A stretch of 9,537 bases of DNA from Bacillota bacterium (GTDB lineage Bacteria; Bacillota_A; Clostridia; Lachnospirales; WQUN01): positions 1-9,537 of the forward strand of contig WQTQ01000134.1 of the NCBI GenBank assembly GCA_009786175.1. The letters run 5' to 3'. The position numbers were made by a program, and so were the translations under genes. Numbering within the stretch: the stretch's first letter is position 1; every line of letters begins with the position of its first letter. The notes under the pieces are model-generated. The model was not told the DNA's origin. It saw only the letters and a list, made by a program, of their open reading frames with translations, and searched no databases. This document shows, piece after piece, positions 1 through 5,952 of this stretch.

Positions 1-593
1 CCTGCTTCGTACAAGGTTTTGTCTACGGTTTGAAGGCCCGCTATAAATGCAAGGAAACCAACACCCAAGCTTAGCCACAATTGTACAATTAGCAATATTG
101 GCAAAATATATGTTGGGTCCCTAAAAAAGTTTATGGGGCCATCTATTAGACCAAAGGCAAGTAAGCGACCGTTTATTAGGCCGTAACGGTCCCCGGAGAA
201 GAACCACGCGAAAATCATAAACACGTTACCGGAGATACTTGGGGCATAGAATATAACCGTCATAAACGCGCGAACCCTTGGCCGTAATTCATTAATAATC
301 CATGCAACGCCAAAACTTAGAAGATAACTGAGCGGGCCTGTAATTACAGCAAATATCAAGGTGTTTTGCAGGGCAATGATGAAGACCTCATTTTGCAAAA
401 ACAGCCTTAAATAGTTTTCCCAACCGACAAACTGCGGCATTTGCAGCATGTTAAAGCTGGTAAAACTAAACGCTATTGCCATAACTACAGGTATAACCGT
501 AAAGGTGAAAAACAGAACAAAATACGGCGCAATTAGAAGGTAGCTTTGATAATTTTTTCTTACAACTGTCCATTTGGTATCTTTATAGTCCAC
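1..593 (-). CDS. Sugar ABC transporter permease, MalF/LplB type (3' end cut by window edge)
   Basis: Inner-membrane subunit of a binding-protein-dependent carbohydrate importer. I translated it by hand: a GTG start at 591-593 opens a reading frame with no stop to the window edge, giving 197 complete codons. Hydrophobic helices lie at about residues 19-43, 72-100, 109-133 and 161-186. The region ALQNTLIFAVIT followed by a long hydrophobic stretch is typical of the MetI-like permease fold. The last readable residues, KTLYEA, are the start of the EAA loop that docks on the ATPase, so the missing part should be about 100 residues. The gene lies 20 bases after the solute-binding protein gene and is surely co-transcribed with it. 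LplB-like permeases normally pair with a second, YtcP-like permease, which would lie off the left edge. The sugar cannot be told from the sequence. The family is confident; the subfamily is inferred from memory. Confidence 0.9.
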   Translation of the reverse strand, partial: MDYKDTKWTVVRKNYQSYLLIAPYFVLFFTFTVIPVVMAIAFSFTSFNMLQMPQFVGWENYLRLFLQNEVFIIALQNTLIFAVITGPLSYLLSFGVAWIINELRPRVRAFMTVIFYAPSISGNVFMIFAWFFSGDRYGLINGRLLAFGLIDGPINFFRDPTYILPILLIVQLWLSLGVGFLAFIAGLQTVDKTLYEA

Positions 594-600
594 TGCTGTC

Positions 601-606
601 CCTCCT
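601..606 (-). promoter_or_regulatory. Ribosome binding site of the permease gene
   Basis: The minus strand reads AGGAGG here, followed by 7 bases and then GTG. This perfect Shine-Dalgarno site fixes the GTG at 591-593 as the start of the permease. No ATG in frame lies before the first transmembrane helix. Confidence 0.85.
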
Positions 607-613
607 CTACAGG

Positions 614-3556
614 TTAATAATTAAGTCCAAATTCGCGTCGTTTAATGGTTAGTTCGCTGTTGATTTGACGTACAACATCAGTTAAAGCTTCCCTTGGGCC
701 AACAATCCCAAGTTCTACAGTGGTAAAGAAAGCGTTACGGATATAACGTCCGGTAAAGTACCCGCCGGGTACTTGCGGAATACCCTTAATATTTTCCATT
801 TGAGCGCGCAGGGCACGGTAGTCTTGTACCGGCCAAGGCAATTGAGAAAATGCTTCCGAGTTGGCGGTTGGGTGACGGGCAGCGGCCCCCATTAAGGATT
901 CCATCCTGCGGCCAAACTGCACTTGCGTTTCCGTAGATGTCCACCACTTCATAAATTCCCATGCGGCACATTTTTGGTTTGACTGCTCCATCATAATTAC
1001 GGCAACACCGCCTGTAGGAACCGTGTTGTTTATTGTGCCGTCTGGCATAACCGTACCCGGTACAGGCCTAAAGCCCCATAAACCGCGTATTTCCGGCGCG
1101 AAAACTTGGAGAACGTTGTACATTGTATAGTCCATAATACCAATCGGCATTTCGCCAAGGCGGAAACGGTTAGGGAAGTCAAACTCTCTTGGCAGACGGT
1201 AATCTGTATAGAATCTTGTGTAATCACGGAAGGCGTTTACGGCAATGTCACTATCCAGCATTGAGCGGGTAGCGTCATGGTTGTACCATGTACCGCCGGC
1301 CTGGTAAAGGAACATTGTGTACATAAAGTCTGCCCCAAGGCCCGCAGGCAAACCGAAGTCCATATGAAGCGGGGCCAGGTGGGCAATCGCGCTTCTTACA
1401 TCGTACCAGGTTTCCGGCAATTCCAGCCCAATTTCATGAAGGATATCCCTGCGGTAGAACATCATTGGGAATGTTAGTGTCTCCGGCAAGGCGAAGACTT
1501 GATCTTCGAAGCGGAACGGTTTAAGTGCCGCTTCCGGGAACCGCTGTGCAACTTCCGCAAAGCCGGGGAAGCCGGAAATATCCGCTACGGCACCGCGCAT
1601 TGCAAAGTCCATGGGCAGCCCTACGCCTACGGTAAGTGCCACATCCGGCCCCTGCCCCGCAACCGTGGCAGGCAAGAGCGTTCCCATATCTACAAGTTTA
1701 AATGTTACGCCAATACCTGTGTCACGGGTAAATGTTTCGTCTATCATACCTTTTATAACGTTGGCTTGGTCACGGCCTGTGCCAACCCAAACTTCGATGT
1801 TACGCTCTATACCTTCCATATTGGCTGTGCCAATAGAGTTGTAGTCTATAATAAAGGAAAAGAACAACGTCATAACTTCATGTAAAAGCTGACGCCACCA
1901 AGAACGGCCATTGTCCGGTGTCTCTGCGTCGTGGGGCAGAATGTAAATAGACTCCACTGCCAACTGCTGGCTGCGGGTCATCATAATCCATGTGCCCAAG
2001 CTTCCTATATTAATACGAAAGTCTGCGGCGCGGCCCGGGATTCGCTCCACATCTCGGTACAGGCGTGAGATTAGGCGGGCAACAGAGCGGATTACAGCAT
2101 CACGGTCACCGCGGCCTTCTGTTAAAGCAGACAGTTCTTCAAATACATGCTCTAGACGCACACGTTCGTAAATCAGCGCGTCCCGCATGTGTGGAAGGCG
2201 CATACCTATACGGTAGTCGCGTCTGCTGTCCGGCACGTGGCCTGTTATTACCACAAGCTGGCGGTAAAGCTCGTTTAGCGCAAGGGAAGATTCCTGAACT
2301 TCGCGCATTAACGGAGCGTAAGCACCAAGTACCGCTTCCATACGGATTGTGTTGTACCCGGCTTCGAACCAGAATAGGTACGGGTCGTCTTCGCCACCAA
2401 GAACTTCTACGCGCCAGTTAGTTTGAAACGGGAAGTTTATGGCTTCCATTTCCGCAAAAGGTACTTCCCCGTTAATGGTTAAACGGCGAACGGCGTTTGC
2501 GCCCCGGTGGGCGTTTTGGCGTACGTTCATGGCTATGCTATACAAACCGGCAACAGGAACATAAATGTCCCACTCCAGCCAGCTGCCCGGCTCGCGCCAG
2601 GAGTAGCCACCGATATGGTTAACACGGATATAACGGGCACTGTACGGGTACACGCCCGGGCCGCTTGTGTCCGATTGCGGTGCAAGCATTGGAGAAGACT
2701 TGCGGGCCGCATCTTGCCCTTCTACGCGAATAGGGGCAACCTGTGCAACTGATGGACGCGGCAAACCGGCCCAACCGGCAGACACTTGCGCATATGGAAG
2801 TGCTTCCGGGGCCTGATGTATACGCAGGTGGCGGATTATCATTGGTTCACGCTGGGATACAAACCCTATCGTATTGCGGCCTGCCTGTAAGTAAAATAAG
2901 AAATTTTCGTTGTACGTCCCCATAGCGTCGCGCAGAATAGCCTCGTACCAGCGGTGCAGTTCTATTTGTGTAGGACGCATATCGTTACCGTGGGCATCTT
3001 GTTGAATATAGTCGCGCTGGTTTATCCACGTGCGGCGGAATTCAATTGGATTGGCTTCGAAAAACGGCTGTTCCCCATTTATAAAAACCGCCCGTTGGAT
3101 GTCTGAACTGCGGCCCTCTACAGAATAGTAGAAAACGGAAATATTGTACAAGCCGGATTCGGCTACATACACTTCCCATTCAATAAGGCCTTGCTCATCT
3201 GTCCATACAGACGTTCCGGGTACTCCTTCAAAATTTTCGTAAAAGCGAATTTCCATTCCTTCTGCCAGGACATAGTTAGCGGCATCGATAATGTATTCTG
3301 CATTGGGGCGAGAAATATGGGCATGGTCCCTTAAAAAGTGCGTAAAATGATAACGGTCACTAAAAGCGGCCAATTTCTCCATATAGGCTTCAAATTGGCT
3401 GGCACCTACGTCACCTTCTTCACTTGCATACGCAATACGCCCAACAGGCCCCAAAGAACCTATTGTCATTACAAATGCTAACAGAAAGCACAACATCTTG
3501 CTCCTACACGATTTAAATACAAACCGTAATGTTTTACCATTTTTTTGTAGCTTCAT
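614..3556 (-). CDS. Giant secreted solute-binding protein with two fused carbohydrate-binding-like modules
   Basis: Binding component of the adjacent sugar ABC importer, 980 residues against about 400-550 for an ordinary sugar-binding protein. Residues 1-45 form a signal peptide: basic n-region, hydrophobic core at about 21-34, probable cleavage after AYA (residue 44). No lipobox cysteine follows the core. Two similar beta-sandwich modules come next, at about 88-248 and 305-412; both carry W/L-EW-YV...GLY-I, INGE-PF and AG-NTI motifs and resemble CBM6/35-like folds. A mostly helical stretch fills about 415-560. The classical family-1 binding-protein domain covers about 586-980, with features such as IEVWVGTGRDQ, GQGPDVALTVG, PMMFYRRDILHEIGLELPETW and a C-terminal AAWEFMKWWTS motif. 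The start has GGGAGG 9 bases upstream. I recall similar large proteins next to LplB/YtcP permeases in Paenibacillus and Lachnospiraceae, so it is probably a known but little-studied type. The ligand is unknown; a plant or host polysaccharide fragment is a guess. Confidence 0.9.
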   Translation of the reverse strand: MKLQKNGKTLRFVFKSCRSKMLCFLLAFVMTIGSLGPVGRIAYASEEGDVGASQFEAYMEKLAAFSDRYHFTHFLRDHAHISRPNAEYIIDAANYVLAEGMEIRFYENFEGVPGTSVWTDEQGLIEWEVYVAESGLYNISVFYYSVEGRSSDIQRAVFINGEQPFFEANPIEFRRTWINQRDYIQQDAHGNDMRPTQIELHRWYEAILRDAMGTYNENFLFYLQAGRNTIGFVSQREPMIIRHLRIHQAPEALPYAQVSAGWAGLPRPSVAQVAPIRVEGQDAARKSSPMLAPQSDTSGPGVYPYSARYIRVNHIGGYSWREPGSWLEWDIYVPVAGLYSIAMNVRQNAHRGANAVRRLTINGEVPFAEMEAINFPFQTNWRVEVLGGEDDPYLFWFEAGYNTIRMEAVLGAYAPLMREVQESSLALNELYRQLVVITGHVPDSRRDYRIGMRLPHMRDALIYERVRLEHVFEELSALTEGRGDRDAVIRSVARLISRLYRDVERIPGRAADFRINIGSLGTWIMMTRSQQLAVESIYILPHDAETPDNGRSWWRQLLHEVMTLFFSFIIDYNSIGTANMEGIERNIEVWVGTGRDQANVIKGMIDETFTRDTGIGVTFKLVDMGTLLPATVAGQGPDVALTVGVGLPMDFAMRGAVADISGFPGFAEVAQRFPEAALKPFRFEDQVFALPETLTFPMMFYRRDILHEIGLELPETWYDVRSAIAHLAPLHMDFGLPAGLGADFMYTMFLYQAGGTWYNHDATRSMLDSDIAVNAFRDYTRFYTDYRLPREFDFPNRFRLGEMPIGIMDYTMYNVLQVFAPEIRGLWGFRPVPGTVMPDGTINNTVPTGGVAVIMMEQSNQKCAAWEFMKWWTSTETQVQFGRRMESLMGAAARHPTANSEAFSQLPWPVQDYRALRAQMENIKGIPQVPGGYFTGRYIRNAFFTTVELGIVGPREALTDVVRQINSELTIKRREFGLNY

Positions 3557-3606
3557 CTACATTCTACCTCCCAACACCTACAACAATGCAAGGCTGATTT
3601 GCGACA

Positions 3607-3635
3607 ATTATAGTACGATTTCACAACGGTGTCAA
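3607..3635 (-). promoter_or_regulatory. Sigma-A promoter of the ABC transporter operon
   Basis: On the minus strand there is TTGACA (3630-3635), a 17-base spacer and TATAAT (3607-3612). Both hexamers match consensus exactly and the spacing is ideal. Transcription should start near 3600, leaving a leader of about 45 bases that holds the GGGAGG ribosome binding site of the binding-protein gene. A consensus promoter on an inducible transporter implies strong repression, which fits the operator-like sequence inside it. Confidence 0.85.
3621..3634. promoter_or_regulatory. Putative LacI/CcpA-type operator across the -35 and spacer
   Basis: The plus strand reads TCACAACGGTGTCA, an imperfect dyad around a central CG. 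It differs from the catabolite-responsive element consensus TGWNANCGNTNWCA at one position when read on either strand. It lies across the -35 hexamer and the spacer of the transporter promoter, where a bound repressor would block RNA polymerase. It could be a CcpA site or the operator of a dedicated LacI-family regulator encoded elsewhere. The match is by eye only. Confidence 0.5.
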
Positions 3636-3695
3636 TGATTTGTAACATAATCATTTTTTTTATCTGTTCACATAAACGAAAAAGATGAAGAGAAC

Positions 3696-3728
3696 GTAAT
3701 GATTACATTGTGCAATGATACAAATGAT
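3696..3728. repeat. Cluster of short palindromes and AATGAT repeats upstream of the transporter promoter
   Basis: Within about 33 bases there is a perfect odd palindrome GTAATGATTAC (3696-3706), an overlapping inverted repeat CATTG-TG-CAATG (3706-3717), and AATGAT at 3698, 3714 and 3723, with a fourth copy at 3634. The cluster lies about 60-90 bases upstream of the -35, where an activator could bind. The region is AT-rich, so chance is a real alternative. Confidence 0.3.
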
Positions 3729-3770
3729 AAAAAATTGTTTATACAAACAGAATTTCGTAAAAAATGGCAC

Positions 3771-3800
3771 AAAAAAAGAGCAAGTGTGTGCCTGCTCTTG
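3771..3800 (-). terminator. Intrinsic terminator of the hslO-rpiB-rpe operon
   Basis: The minus strand forms a 7-base-pair stem AAGAGCA/TGCTCTT (3793-3799 with 3776-3782) around a 10-base loop, followed directly by a run of T that ends at 3771. It begins 27 bases after the epimerase stop codon. It separates this operon from the transporter promoter 135 bases further on. Confidence 0.85.
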
Positions 3801-3826
3801 TTTCAAGTTATTTTGGTGTTATTTGC

Positions 3827-4471
3827 TTATCTCCCAGATTTTACATTATTAATTATGTTTTTGTAATCGCCGTTAAAAAGGGCGGTACCCATTACAAAAT
3901 TTGTAACACCAATTTGGGATAATTGCCGAATTCTTTCTTCATTTATGCTGCCGTCTACACACAGGGAAAATCCATATATATTTGCCAGCTCACCCAATTT
4001 CTCAATTTTACCCACCGTATAATCTAAAAAAGCCTGCCCGCCAAAACCCGGGTTTACGGTCATTACCAACACATGGCCGCACAACGGTAGAAGTTCTTTT
4101 ACCGTTTCAACGGAAGTACCCGGGTTTATTGCAATGCCCGGCACTGCGCCCAATTCCTTTATTTCCGCAAGAGTGCGGGCTGCTTGCCTGTCTGCTTCCG
4201 GGTGAACGGTAATAATTGACGCGCCTAACTCGCAGAACATTTTAATGTGCCGCGCAGGGTCGTTTATCATCAAGTGAACATCCATTGGGATGCTTGCGGT
4301 ATCCCTGACGGTTTTTACAATTTCCGTACCGCATCCGAAGTTTGGTACAAAACTGCCGTCCATTACATCTATATGGAAGAAATCCGCGCCCGCTTCTTCC
4401 ATTTTTATTATCTCATTTTTTAGTTCCCCGTGGTCGGCGCATAAAATACTGGGGTGAATTTTTACGTTCAT
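3827..4471 (-). CDS. rpe: Ribulose-phosphate 3-epimerase family protein (Rpe or AlsE-like)
   Basis: Cytoplasmic TIM-barrel enzyme of 214 residues, the usual family length, that epimerises a ketose phosphate at C3. The normal substrate pair is ribulose-5-phosphate and xylulose-5-phosphate. Catalytic and metal residues are present: S8 in HPSILCAD, H33 and D35 in HIDVMDGSFVPN, H66 in MDVHLM, and D173 in VDGS. The phosphate-binding loop region VMTVNPGFGGQ is also intact. Several positions look more like E. coli allulose-6-phosphate epimerase AlsE as I remember it: HPE at 90-92, VDGS rather than VDGG at 172-175, and GT-LFN near the C-terminus. The start overlaps the stop of the isomerase gene by 4 bases and lacks its own Shine-Dalgarno site. 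Rpe is the default name; the allulose-phosphate alternative fits the linked RpiB-like enzyme but is unproven. Confidence 0.88.
   Translation of the reverse strand: MNVKIHPSILCADHGELKNEIIKMEEAGADFFHIDVMDGSFVPNFGCGTEIVKTVRDTASIPMDVHLMINDPARHIKMFCELGASIITVHPEADRQAARTLAEIKELGAVPGIAINPGTSVETVKELLPLCGHVLVMTVNPGFGGQAFLDYTVGKIEKLGELANIYGFSLCVDGSINEERIRQLSQIGVTNFVMGTALFNGDYKNIINNVKSGR
4468..4471 (-). other. ATGA stop-start overlap between isomerase and epimerase genes
   Basis: The minus strand reads ATGA, so the TGA of the isomerase and the ATG of the epimerase share bases. The preceding bases, CCCGATATGTC, contain no purine-rich ribosome binding site. Translation of the epimerase therefore probably depends on ribosomes that have just finished the isomerase, keeping the two enzymes in fixed proportion. 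Confidence 0.75.
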
Positions 4472-4956
4472 GACATATCGGGCGCGGTGTACGCGCCGGG
4501 CTGCGGCAGACTGCTCATTTCCTTAAGCATATTTACCCGTTCTGCATGACGGCCGCCTTCAAATTCCGTGTTTAACCATTTTTCCAGCAGAAGTTTGGCA
4601 AGCTCCGGGGCAATTACCCTCGCGCCAAAGCCAATGGCATTAGTATCGTTGTGCAGCCGTGACATGTATACAGTGTAAACATCTGTACTGTTTACACAAC
4701 GTACGCCGGAAACACTGTTAGCCGCAAGTGAAATACCAAAGCCGGTTCCGCACACTAAAACAGCGCGGTCGTAATTACCTTGGGCAAGTTTATCCGCAGC
4801 CATACGGCCATAGACTGTGTACTCTGCCCGTTCCGCGCTATGGGGGCCAATGTCTTCTACATAGTGGCCCAAGCCTTCCATGTACTCTTTCAACTCTTTT
4901 TTCATGTAGTAACCCGCATGGTCGCTTGCCATAATTATTTTCATTTTATCTGCCAT
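4468..4956 (-). CDS. rpiB: RpiB/LacAB-family sugar-phosphate isomerase
   Basis: Cytoplasmic aldose-ketose isomerase interconverting ribose-5-phosphate and ribulose-5-phosphate; E. coli RpiB also acts on allose-6-phosphate. Family hallmarks are SDHAG (11-15), CGTGFGIS (69-76) with the likely catalytic C69 and T71, SRLHNDTN with H102, FGARVI, and EGGRHAERV for phosphate contact. The usual DYP after the SxER motif is replaced by EYT (45-47). At 162 residues it exceeds the usual 140-150, through a short C-terminal tail rich in Pro and Ala. The ATG at 4954-4956 has GGAGG 5 bases upstream; the second Met (residue 5) is too far from that site. The gene overlaps the end of hslO by 11 bases and the start of the epimerase by 4, so the three genes form one operon. 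A galactose-6-phosphate isomerase subunit is less likely because the usual LacA/LacB pair is absent. Confidence 0.9.
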   Translation of the reverse strand: MADKMKIIMASDHAGYYMKKELKEYMEGLGHYVEDIGPHSAERAEYTVYGRMAADKLAQGNYDRAVLVCGTGFGISLAANSVSGVRCVNSTDVYTVYMSRLHNDTNAIGFGARVIAPELAKLLLEKWLNTEFEGGRHAERVNMLKEMSSLPQPGAYTAPDMS

Positions 4957-5836
4957 AAAAGCCTCCGTTGTCTAATAAAGATTTTATCTCTTCTTCGCCA
5001 TATGCGTAGTCCGTATTGCAGAAATGACAGTGCAGGTTTGCCCCTTTGTCCTCTTTCAAAATGTTGCGCAGTTCATCCGGGCCAAGGCTTATCAAAGCTT
5101 TTTCAGTTTTTTCCCTGGAACAGTTACAGCTAATTTTTGGGTGGATTGTTTCAAGCACCTGCAGGCCGTATTGGGCAAATATCATGTGAAGTATATCCTC
5201 TACAGACTTTCCTTCTTCCAACAAAGCAGTGACAGGCGAAAGTGTGGGCAAAATTGTTTCCAGGTGGGATATAATTTCTTCCTTAGCGTCGGGCATTAGC
5301 TGAATAATGTACCCCCCTGCCTGCTTTACACTATAATCTACATCTACCAGCACACCCAACGCTACAGAGGACGGAGTTTGTTCACTGGCAGCAAAATAAT
5401 ATGTGAGATCTTCCGCAATTTCGCCGGACACAAGTTCTACCTGGCCGGACACAGGTTCTTTTAGCCCCATGTCTTTTGTAACGGTTAAAACCCCTATCCC
5501 CACGGCACCGCCTACGTCCAGCTTACCTTTAGCTTTATTGGCAATTTCTGCCCCGGGGTTAAACACATACCCTTTTACACAAGATTTATTGTCCACTACA
5601 ACAACTATGCCCCCAAGCGGCCCGCTTCCGCGAATGTCAACGGTTAAAATGTCTGTGTCGTCTTTTAATGTGGCTCCCATCATGGCGGCAGCGGTTAAGG
5701 TTCTGCCAAGAGCGGCTGCAGCTACCGGGGTAGTCTTGTGCAATTGCGCGGCTTTGTTTACTAAATTTCGCGTGTTTGCGGCAAAAATACGTACACTTCC
5801 GTTGCCTGCAGTTGCTCTTATTATATAGTCTTGCAT
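4946..5836 (-). CDS. hslO: Hsp33 redox-regulated molecular chaperone
   Basis: Cytoplasmic holdase chaperone switched on by oxidation and unfolding. The 296-residue length and the N-terminal domain (MQDYIIRATAGNGSVR; the region around GRTLTAAAMMGA; RGSGPLGG) are typical. The zinc switch is intact: CNC at 237-239 and CHFC at 270-273, the CxC...CxxC pattern whose four cysteines hold zinc when reduced and form disulfides on oxidation. The ATG at 5834-5836 has AGGAG 8 bases upstream. It is the first gene of a three-gene operon with rpiB and the epimerase, and it lies divergent from the alarmone synthetase gene. Its pairing with sugar-phosphate enzymes is not obvious; pentose-phosphate flux supplies NADPH during oxidative stress, which could link them, but that is inference. 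Confidence 0.96.
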   Translation of the reverse strand: MQDYIIRATAGNGSVRIFAANTRNLVNKAAQLHKTTPVAAAALGRTLTAAAMMGATLKDDTDILTVDIRGSGPLGGIVVVVDNKSCVKGYVFNPGAEIANKAKGKLDVGGAVGIGVLTVTKDMGLKEPVSGQVELVSGEIAEDLTYYFAASEQTPSSVALGVLVDVDYSVKQAGGYIIQLMPDAKEEIISHLETILPTLSPVTALLEEGKSVEDILHMIFAQYGLQVLETIHPKISCNCSREKTEKALISLGPDELRNILKEDKGANLHCHFCNTDYAYGEEEIKSLLDNGGFYGR

Positions 5837-5871
5837 TTTTTATACTCCTGTCATAATTTTTTCCTGTTGAA

Positions 5872-5901
5872 AAAATACAAAATATTTCACACTTCTTTCA
5901 A
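5872..5901 (-). promoter_or_regulatory. Candidate promoter of the hslO operon
   Basis: The minus strand has TTGAAA (5896-5901), an 18-base spacer and TATTTT (5872-5877), about 36 bases upstream of the hslO start. The match is moderate. The sequence is AT-rich and other choices, such as TTGCAA/TAAGAT further upstream, are possible. It overlaps the divergent relQ promoter, so the two could interfere. Confidence 0.35.
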
Positions 5902-5916
5902 ATCTTATGTTATAAT
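5886..5916 (+). promoter_or_regulatory. Extended -10 promoter of the alarmone synthetase gene
   Basis: TATAAT at 5911-5916 is preceded by TG at 5908-5909, giving a perfect extended -10 (TGNTATAAT). A weak -35, TTCACA at 5886-5891, sits 19 bases upstream. The extended -10 can compensate for a poor -35. Transcription would start near 5923, about 30 bases before the GTG start. Confidence 0.7.
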
Positions 5917-5938
5917 GTACAAGTTGCAAAGACATATC

Positions 5939-5945
5939 AAGGAGA
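5939..5945 (+). promoter_or_regulatory. Ribosome binding site fixing the GTG start of relQ
   Basis: AAGGAGA lies about 8 bases before the GTG at 5953-5955. The ATG at 5957 is in another frame, so GTG is the start. The N-terminus MHVRFSEEEF then reads straight into the conserved helical region. Confidence 0.8.
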
Positions 5946-5952
5946 GATACAC

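Noticed and set aside
1499..1885. Plus-strand frame of 128 residues inside the binding-protein gene
   Set aside because: It lies wholly opposite a well-conserved gene, has no recognisable motif and no promoter or ribosome binding site, so it is a shadow frame. The same holds for the other plus-strand frames within 1277-2925.
3696..3728. AATGAT repeats as a CRISPR array or attachment site
   Set aside because: The units are six bases with irregular spacing, no spacer-sized intervals and no cas or integrase gene nearby.
5403..5828. Plus-strand frame of 141 residues opposite hslO
   Set aside because: Its Pro/Ser/Thr-rich composition is what a shadow of a conserved coding strand gives. hslO is certain from its zinc motif and full-length match.
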